A DNA stretch of 18,708 nt from Thermaceae bacterium (lineage in GTDB: Bacteria; Deinococcota; Deinococci; Deinococcales; Marinithermaceae). Position numbers and translations under genes: made by a program. Under the pieces are notes generated by a model. It was given only the letters and a program-made list of their open reading frames with translations, was not told where the DNA came from and searched no databases. This document shows positions 14,229 through 18,708 of the stretch, in pieces; position 1 is the first letter of the stretch; the number at the start of each line of letters is the position of its first letter. The stretch is from NCBI GenBank assembly GCA_015490435.1, contig WFXV01000036.1, positions 1 to 18,708 of the forward strand, given 5' to 3'.

Positions 14229-14537
14229 TCAGGCCCCCTGCTCGAGCACCCGCGCCACGTGCTCGATCTCGAGGCGGATCCGCGCCCGCATCTCCTCGAT
14301 CCGCTCCCTGAGCCGCATGATCTCCTCGACGCCGGCGAGGTTCACCCCGAGCTCCTGGGTGAGCCGGCGAATCTCCCGGAGCCGCTCGATGTCCCGCTCC
14401 GAGTAAAGCCGCGTCTTCCCCGCCGAGCGCTTCGGACGAATCAGCCCCTTCCGCTCGTAGAGGCGAAGCGTCTGCGGGTGCATCTCCACCAGCTCCGCCG
14501 CCACGCTGATCACGTAGACCGGGCGATCCTTGCTCAT
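14229..14537 (-). CDS. hspR: HspR-type MerR-family heat-shock repressor
   Basis: The 102-residue protein starts MSKDRPVYVISVAAELVEMH, followed by QTLRLYERKGLIRPKRSAGK and the TRLYSERDIERLREI wing. This is the HspR signature within the MerR winged-helix family. Residues 60-102 form the coiled-coil dimerisation helix. HspR represses dnaK, clpB and similar genes and binds HAIR sites (CTTGAGT-N7-ACTCAAG). Here it is not next to any chaperone gene and no HAIR site is seen upstream. The ATG has GGGAGG six bases upstream, and the transcript has a real leader, unlike most neighbours. A 15-base palindrome covers its -10 box. Confidence 0.92.
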   Translation of the reverse strand: MSKDRPVYVISVAAELVEMHPQTLRLYERKGLIRPKRSAGKTRLYSERDIERLREIRRLTQELGVNLAGVEEIMRLRERIEEMRARIRLEIEHVARVLEQGA

Positions 14538-14570
14538 CGTTTGCCTCCCGAGCCTGCAACCATCTTTACA

Positions 14571-14585
14571 ACTTTATTATAAAGT
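14571..14585 (-). promoter_or_regulatory. hspR -10 box inside a perfect palindrome (candidate operator)
   Basis: ACTTTAT-T-ATAAAGT is a perfect 7-1-7 inverted repeat. On the minus strand it contains TATAAT (14581-14576), about 40 bases before the hspR ATG. A possible -35, TTGCCC, lies 19 bases further upstream (14606-14601). A protein bound here would block the promoter, so it is a candidate autoregulatory site, though not a HAIR motif. Confidence 0.6.
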
Positions 14586-14604
14586 ACGCATACCCAGCAG
14601 GGGC

Positions 14605-14642
14605 AAAACGGGTGCGCCGGGTCCCGTGGGGAACCCGGCGCA
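14605..14642 (-). terminator. Terminator-like hairpin after the malic enzyme gene
   Basis: A ten-base-pair stem, TGCGCCGGGT (14613-14622) with ACCCGGCGCA (14633-14642), is followed on the minus strand after five bases by TTTT. It begins 13 bases past the malic enzyme stop. The T-run is short, so efficiency is uncertain. Confidence 0.6.
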
Positions 14643-14655
14643 AAAGCGGGACAGG

Positions 14656-16392
14656 TTATTGCATAGCGCGCACGTAGGGCAGGTACTTGGGCTCCCAGAA
14701 CCGCCCGCGGACATACTCGAGGAGCGCCTCCTCGCCGAGCCCCTGCACCCGCTCGTCCTGGGCGAGGCCCTCTTCCACCGCGTGGCGGATCACCCGGGCG
14801 GCGACGTGGACGCTCACCTCGCGCATCTCGCGGATCTCGGGGTAGACGAGGCCCTTCTCGAAGTGGCGCTCCCCGACCTGCTCATCGAGGGCGTAGGCGG
14901 CGCCCAGAATCATGCGGTCGCTGATCTCCCGGGCGCGGGCGAGCACCGCCCCGAAGCCGATCCCGGGGAAGACGAAGGCGTTGTTGCCCTGGCCGATGTG
15001 GATCGTCTTCCCACCGCACTCCACCGGCGGGAAGGGACTCCCGGTGGCGACGATCGCCTTGCAGTCGGTCCAGGTGAGGATTTCCTCGGGCACCGCCTCG
15101 GAGTTCGAGGTGGGGTTCGAGAGCGGGAAGATCACCGGCCGCTCGGAGAATTCGAGCATCGCCTTGACCACCGGCTCGGTGAACGCCCCCGCCTGGCCGG
15201 ATAGCCCGAGCAAAACGGTCGCCCGGGCGCCGCGAATGGTCTCGAGGAGCCCCGGCGCCTTGCCGGAGAACGTCCAGCCCTCGACCACCTTGGGGTCGTG
15301 GGCGAACTCCTCCTTGTAGTGCTCCATGTGGCGGTTTTTGAGGAGGAGTCCCTTGGAGTCGAGGACGAAGATGCGGGAAAGCGCCTCCTCTTCACTGAGC
15401 CCCGCGTCCATGAGCCCGGCCTTGATCGCCCGGGCGACCCCGACGCCGCCGGCCCCCGCGCCCAGGATGACGAAGCGCTGGTCGGTGAGATGCTCGTTCT
15501 TCATCCGCATGGCCGCGAGCAGACCGCCCAAGGTGACCGCGCCGGTGCCCTGGATGTCGTCGTTGAAAGAGGGGATCTGCTTGCGGTAGCGCTCGAGCAC
15601 GGTAAAGGCCGCGTCCTTGGAAAGGTCCTCCCACTGCAGGATGACCTTGGGGTAGCGCTCCTTCAGGGCCTCGACGAAGCGGTCCATGAACCGGAGGTAA
15701 GCCTGGCCGCGGAGGCGCTTGTGGCGAACGCCCAAATAGAGGGGATCGGAGAGCAGGTCCTCCCGGTCGGTGCCCACGTCGAGCTCGACCGGGAGCGTCT
15801 TGTCCGGGGCCACCCCGCCGGCAGCGGTGTAGAGGGAGAGCTTCCCGATCGAGATCGCCATCCCCCCAAAGCCCTGGTCGCCGATCCCGAGGATCGCCGA
15901 GGAGTCGGTGGCAACCACCAGCCGCACGTCCTCGAGGGGGACGTTCTCGAGCACCTGCTCGATGCGCCCGATGTTGTCGGTGGAGACGGTGAGCCCCCGG
16001 GGGAGTCGGTAGATGTGGGAAAAGAGCCGGACCGCCTCGCCCACCGTGGGGGTGTAGATGATCGGCATCATCTCCTCGAGGTGCTCGACCAAAAGGGCGT
16101 AAAAGAGCACCTCGTTCCGGTCCTGCAGGTCGCGAAGGAAGATGTGCTTGTCGAGCGGGGTCTGAAGTAGGCGGTAGCGGCGGTAGTTCCGCTCCTTCTG
16201 CTCCTCGATGTCGGCGACGTGGGGGGGCAGGAGGCCGTCTAGGTCGAGGAGCTTCCGCTCGTCGGCGGTGAAGGCAGTGCCCTTGTTCAAAAGCGGGATG
16301 CGGGTGAGCAGGAAGCCGGTGACGTTGACCTCGAGGTAGCGGTTCCCGCGTTCGTCGCGCTTGACGTCGTAATACTTGCTGACTCGGGCCAT
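14656..16392 (-). CDS. maeA: NAD-type malic enzyme
   Basis: Malic enzyme converts malate to pyruvate and CO2 with reduction of NAD(P). The 578-residue length is that of the large, SfcA/MaeA-like group. Visible signatures are YTPTVGEA (113-120, catalytic Tyr113), ATDSSAILGIGDQG (161-174), Lys183, the FNDDIQGTGAV metal-site block and the Rossmann motif GAGAGGVGVA. FPLSNPTSNSEA and GQGNNAFVFPGIGFGA follow as in the family. The ATG at 16392 is chosen because a TACAAT box ends exactly six bases upstream. The longer frame from 16479 would run through the promoter and into mdh. Cofactor preference for NAD is inferred from the family. It diverges from mdh across 80 bp. Confidence 0.93.
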   Translation of the reverse strand: MARVSKYYDVKRDERGNRYLEVNVTGFLLTRIPLLNKGTAFTADERKLLDLDGLLPPHVADIEEQKERNYRRYRLLQTPLDKHIFLRDLQDRNEVLFYALLVEHLEEMMPIIYTPTVGEAVRLFSHIYRLPRGLTVSTDNIGRIEQVLENVPLEDVRLVVATDSSAILGIGDQGFGGMAISIGKLSLYTAAGGVAPDKTLPVELDVGTDREDLLSDPLYLGVRHKRLRGQAYLRFMDRFVEALKERYPKVILQWEDLSKDAAFTVLERYRKQIPSFNDDIQGTGAVTLGGLLAAMRMKNEHLTDQRFVILGAGAGGVGVARAIKAGLMDAGLSEEEALSRIFVLDSKGLLLKNRHMEHYKEEFAHDPKVVEGWTFSGKAPGLLETIRGARATVLLGLSGQAGAFTEPVVKAMLEFSERPVIFPLSNPTSNSEAVPEEILTWTDCKAIVATGSPFPPVECGGKTIHIGQGNNAFVFPGIGFGAVLARAREISDRMILGAAYALDEQVGERHFEKGLVYPEIREMREVSVHVAARVIRHAVEEGLAQDERVQGLGEEALLEYVRGRFWEPKYLPYVRAMQ

Positions 16393-16398
16393 GCGCTC

Positions 16399-16404
16399 AT
16401 TGTA
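16399..16404 (-). promoter_or_regulatory. -10 box of the malic enzyme gene (leaderless start)
   Basis: TACAAT on the minus strand followed by six bases and the ATG at 16392. There is no Shine-Dalgarno sequence. No matching -35 is evident at 17 bases. Confidence 0.6.
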
Positions 16405-16460
16405 GAGGCCCGGATCAAGACGCCTGTCCCGGCCCCGTGGGGGCAAAATAGGGAGCGGGA

Positions 16461-16467
16461 AAGGAGG
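16461..16467 (+). promoter_or_regulatory. Strong ribosome binding site of mdh
   Basis: AAGGAGG lies five bases before the ATG at 16473. It fixes the mdh start and shows that this gene, unlike its divergent neighbour, uses a leadered transcript. Confidence 0.85.
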
Positions 16468-16472
16468 CGCGT

Positions 16473-17423
16473 ATGGCACTCACCGGAAGACCCAAGGTCA
16501 GCATCATCGGCGCGGGGAACGTCGGAGCGACCCTCGGGATGCGCATCGCCGAGAGCGAGCTCGCCGACGTGGTGATGGTGGACATCGTCGAGGGGATGCC
16601 CCAGGGCAAGGCGCTCGACCTCTCCGAGGCCCGGCCCATCGTGGGCAACGACGTCACCATCGTGGGCACCAACGACTACGCCCTGATCGAGGGCTCGGAC
16701 ATCGTGGTCACCACCTCGGGGGTGCCCCGGAAACCCGGGATGAGCCGGGACGACCTCATCGAGATCAACGCCAAGATCGCAAAGGACGTCGCCGAGAAGA
16801 TCAAGCAGTACGCCCCCGACGCGATCATCATCCAGGTGGCGAACCCCTTGGACGCGATCACCTACGTGATCGCCGAGATCACCCAGGTCCCCAAGCACAA
16901 GATCATGGGCATGGCCGGGGTGCTTGACACCGCCCGCTACCGCTACTTCATCGCCGAGAAGCTGGGCGTCAGCGTGAAGGACGTCTTCGGGGTGGTGCTC
17001 GGCGGCCACGGCGACAGCATGGTGCCGCTCCCCCGGCTCACCACCGTGGGCGGGGTGCCGCTCCCCGAGCTCTTGCCCGAGGACGAGATCGAGGCGATCG
17101 TCGAGCGCACCCGGAAGGGCGGCGCCGAGATCGTGAGCCTCCTGAAGACCGGCTCCGCCTACTACGCCCCCTCGGCCGCCACCTGGGAAATGGTGAAGGC
17201 GATCCTGAAGGACGAAAAGCGCATCCTCCCGGTGGCCGCCTACTTAAACGGCGAGTACGGGATCGAGGGGCTCTTCGTCGGCGTGCTGGCAGTGCTCGGC
17301 AAGGGCGGCGTCGAGAAGATCTGGGAGGTGCCCTTGAAGCCGGAGGAGCTCGAGGCCCTGAAGGCGAGCGCCGAGCACGTGCGGGAGCTCGTCAAGAAGG
17401 TCGACGAGCTCGGAATCCTCTAA
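16473..17423 (+). CDS. mdh: Malate dehydrogenase, LDH-like type
   Basis: Mdh interconverts malate and oxaloacetate in the citric acid cycle. The 316-residue protein has GAGNVG (13-18), Asp37 at the end of the second strand (NAD specificity), the substrate loop GVPRKPGMSR with R86 and R92, Asn124 (VANPLD), R155 (LDTARYR) and catalytic H179 (GGHGD). Arg at the position before KPGMSR marks malate rather than lactate dehydrogenase. The sequence is of the tetrameric LDH-like class, as in Chloroflexus and Bacillus, and not the TGAAGQIG class known from Thermus. The gene converges with pheA, the two stop codons overlapping, and is followed by a strong hairpin. Confidence 0.95.
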   Translation: MALTGRPKVSIIGAGNVGATLGMRIAESELADVVMVDIVEGMPQGKALDLSEARPIVGNDVTIVGTNDYALIEGSDIVVTTSGVPRKPGMSRDDLIEINAKIAKDVAEKIKQYAPDAIIIQVANPLDAITYVIAEITQVPKHKIMGMAGVLDTARYRYFIAEKLGVSVKDVFGVVLGGHGDSMVPLPRLTTVGGVPLPELLPEDEIEAIVERTRKGGAEIVSLLKTGSAYYAPSAATWEMVKAILKDEKRILPVAAYLNGEYGIEGLFVGVLAVLGKGGVEKIWEVPLKPEELEALKASAEHVRELVKKVDELGIL

Positions 17424-18289
17424 GCGAAGCTTCCCTCGCCGCGGCCGGGAACGCCGGCCGCGGTTTCCTCTTCCCCGTTCGGAGCGGCGGGGTAGGAGCC
17501 GAGCACCTTGACGAAGGCGGCCCGGCGAAGGAGCGCAAGGAGCGCCCTCGAGGGGGCCTCGTCCTCCACGTGGCCCTCGAAGTCGAGGTAGAAGACGTAG
17601 CTCCAGGGGCGGTCCTTTCGGGGGCGGGATTCGATCTTGGTGAGGTTCACCCCCGCCTCGGCGAAGGCGCCGATCGCCTCGTAGAGCCCGCCCGGCCGGT
17701 GGCGCACGGCGAAGACCACGCTGGTCTTGTAGGGGCCCTCGCCCCGGGGTTCCTCCTCCCGGGCGAGGACGAAGAATCGCGTGTAGTTGAAGGCGAAGTC
17801 CTCGATGCCACACTCTAAGACCGCAAGCCCGTAGCGCTCCGCGGCCCGGCGGCTCGCGATGGCGGCGAGGCCCGGCCTCGGGTTTTCCGCCACCATCCGG
17901 GCGGCGCCGGCGGTGTCCGAGACCGGAACCGGGGTGAGCCGGTGGCGGGCCAGAAAGCCGTCGCACTGGGCGAGCGCCTGGGGGTGGCTCGCGACCTCCC
18001 GGACCTCTTCGAGCCTCGTCCCCTTTGGCGCCACCAGGCAGTGGCGCACCCTTAGCACCACCTCGCCGACGACGTGGAGGTCGCTTTGGAGGAGGAGGTC
18101 GTAGGTCTGGTTGATGCTGCCGGCGACCGCGTTTTCCACCGGCACGATGCCGCGCTCCGCCTCCCCCCGGGCCACCGCCTCGAAGACCTGGTGGAAGGTG
18201 GGAAGCCCCACCGGGGTGGCCTCGGGCGCGTACTTGAGCGCGGCCTCCTCGCTGAAGGCCCCTTCCTGCCCTTGGTACGCGATCCGCAT
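17420..18289 (-). CDS. pheA: Prephenate dehydratase with ACT domain
   Basis: PheA converts prephenate to phenylpyruvate for phenylalanine synthesis. The protein opens MRIAYQGQEGAFSEEAALKY, as in the monofunctional enzymes; no chorismate mutase domain precedes it. The catalytic TRF motif is at 170-172 (FNYTRFFVL). The ACT domain spans about 187-270, with GGLYEAI and the ESRP phenylalanine-binding motif at 220-223, so feedback inhibition is expected. The ATG at 18289 is used because it precedes the conserved domain directly and lies seven bases after TATAGT. The longer frame from 18583 reads antisense through ruvA. The last residues (AAGVPGRGEGSFA) are encoded by the mdh terminator hairpin and probably have no structural role. 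Confidence 0.95.
   Translation of the reverse strand: MRIAYQGQEGAFSEEAALKYAPEATPVGLPTFHQVFEAVARGEAERGIVPVENAVAGSINQTYDLLLQSDLHVVGEVVLRVRHCLVAPKGTRLEEVREVASHPQALAQCDGFLARHRLTPVPVSDTAGAARMVAENPRPGLAAIASRRAAERYGLAVLECGIEDFAFNYTRFFVLAREEEPRGEGPYKTSVVFAVRHRPGGLYEAIGAFAEAGVNLTKIESRPRKDRPWSYVFYLDFEGHVEDEAPSRALLALLRRAAFVKVLGSYPAAPNGEEETAAGVPGRGEGSFA
17439..17470 (+). terminator. Hairpin terminator of mdh inside the pheA 3' end
   Basis: A perfect ten-base-pair stem (CCGCGGCCGG, loop GAACG, CCGGCCGCGG) is followed by TTTCCTCTT. It begins 16 bases after the mdh stop. The T-tract is interrupted. On the opposite strand the same bases are codons of pheA. Confidence 0.65.
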
Positions 18290-18296
18290 CCGCTCC

Positions 18297-18304
18297 ACTA
18301 TACT
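18297..18304. promoter_or_regulatory. Overlapping divergent -10 boxes for pheA and ruvA
   Basis: The eight bases ACTATACT hold TATACT on the plus strand (18299-18304) and TATAGT on the minus strand (18302-18297). Seven bases separate each box from its start codon (GTG 18312 for ruvA, ATG 18289 for pheA). This repeats the arrangement at 1913-1920 almost exactly. Confidence 0.7.
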
Positions 18305-18311
18305 GAGCCGC

Positions 18312-18708
18312 GTGCTACGGCGGGTTCGGGGCGAGGTGAGCGCGCGGGGAGAGGACCGGCTCTGGCTTTGGGTCGGGGGGTTTGAGCTCGAGCTCCTTGC
18401 CCCCGCCACCACCCTCTCAAAGCTCGAGGAGGGGAAGCCCGCCACCCTCTTCGTCCACCTCCACTGGCGCGAGGAGGGGCCCTTGCTCTTTGGCTTCGCC
18501 ACCGAGGCCGAGCGGGAGGCGTTCCTCCGCCTGCTCGGGGTGAACGGCGTGGGGCCCAAGGTCGCCCTCGCGCTCGTCGGCACCCTGGGGCCCGAGGGGC
18601 TCTTTCACGCGGTGGCGGCGGAGGACGCCGCCGCCCTCACCGCCGCCCCGGGGGTGGGGAAAAGGGTGGCGGAGCGGGTGGTGCTCGAGCTCAAGGGCAA
18701 GCTCCCCC
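18312..18708 (+). CDS. ruvA: Holliday junction DNA helicase subunit RuvA, 3' part missing
   Basis: RuvA binds four-way junctions and loads the RuvB motor during recombination. The frame starts at GTG 18312 and continues past the right edge after 132 codons. The N-terminal OB-fold (VLRRVRGEVSARGEDRLW, then LFVHLHWREEGPLLFGFATE) is followed by two helix-hairpin-helix motifs, LGVNGVGPKVALALVG (75-90) and AAPGVGKRVAERVVLELKGK (111-130). The C-terminal RuvB-binding domain lies outside the window. The typical start is MI-x-x-x-x-G, matched here by VLRRVRG, which supports the GTG. There is no ribosome site, and TATACT lies seven bases upstream. Confidence 0.93.
   Translation, partial: MLRRVRGEVSARGEDRLWLWVGGFELELLAPATTLSKLEEGKPATLFVHLHWREEGPLLFGFATEAEREAFLRLLGVNGVGPKVALALVGTLGPEGLFHAVAAEDAAALTAAPGVGKRVAERVVLELKGKLP

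Noticed and set aside
15298..16170. Plus-strand frame of 290 codons opposite the malic enzyme gene
   Set aside because: It is a shadow of maeA codons with biased composition and no ribosome site or -10 box.
16393..16479. N-terminal extension of the malic enzyme of 29 residues
   Set aside because: It would cross the TACAAT box and the mdh ribosome site. The ATG at 16392 has the standard spacing.
18290..18583. N-terminal extension of PheA of 98 residues
   Set aside because: It is antisense to ruvA and crosses the divergent promoter. The conserved domain begins at MRIAYQG.

Overview
The window is high-GC bacterial DNA that codes densely on both strands. It carries core genes of a thermophile of the Deinococcus-Thermus phylum, most likely the family Thermaceae. 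The evidence is the zinc-binding methionyl-tRNA synthetase fused to a Trbp111-like tail, the long 532-residue aldehyde dehydrogenase, a stand-alone HspR, and many start codons that sit 5 to 8 bases downstream of a TANNNT -10 box (leaderless mRNAs). The genus cannot be fixed. The LDH-like malate dehydrogenase argues against Thermus proper, whose known enzyme is of the other, cytosolic-like type.

Layout, left to right. A truncated pxpB runs off the left edge and diverges from tRNA-Ser(GGA), which has a strong terminator. A minus-strand pair, coaE followed by a BtuF-like binding protein, is translationally coupled. It diverges from a tRNA nucleotidyltransferase gene through two -10 boxes that share the same TATA. 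A MEMO/AmmeMemoRadiSam-B gene (amrB) overlaps the end of the nucleotidyltransferase gene. It converges on a minus-strand run (ALDH, FAD-dependent amino-acid/amine oxidase, metG) across a mosaic of heptanucleotide repeats.

From about 9.04 to 12.57 kb lies the one clearly foreign segment: a single AT-rich gene for a 1141-residue STAND-type P-loop NTPase with nine exactly 46-residue TPR-like repeats. No function can be assigned. The architecture is that of bacterial signal-sensing and anti-phage NTPases, and it is the best candidate for an undescribed system here.

Right of it, the normal GC content returns. There is a frameshifted YbjQ-family gene coupled to an M20 dipeptidase, then hspR with a perfect palindrome over its -10 box. 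A NAD-type malic enzyme then diverges from an LDH-like malate dehydrogenase, so two malate-oxidising enzymes are controlled from one 80-bp spacer. Prephenate dehydratase (pheA) converges on mdh and diverges from a right-truncated ruvA through a second pair of overlapping -10 boxes.

Ten of the sixteen protein-coding genes appear to start without a leader. The internal or coupled genes, hspR and mdh use Shine-Dalgarno sites. The GTG and TTG starts given here were read from the DNA, and several differ from the longest open frame.
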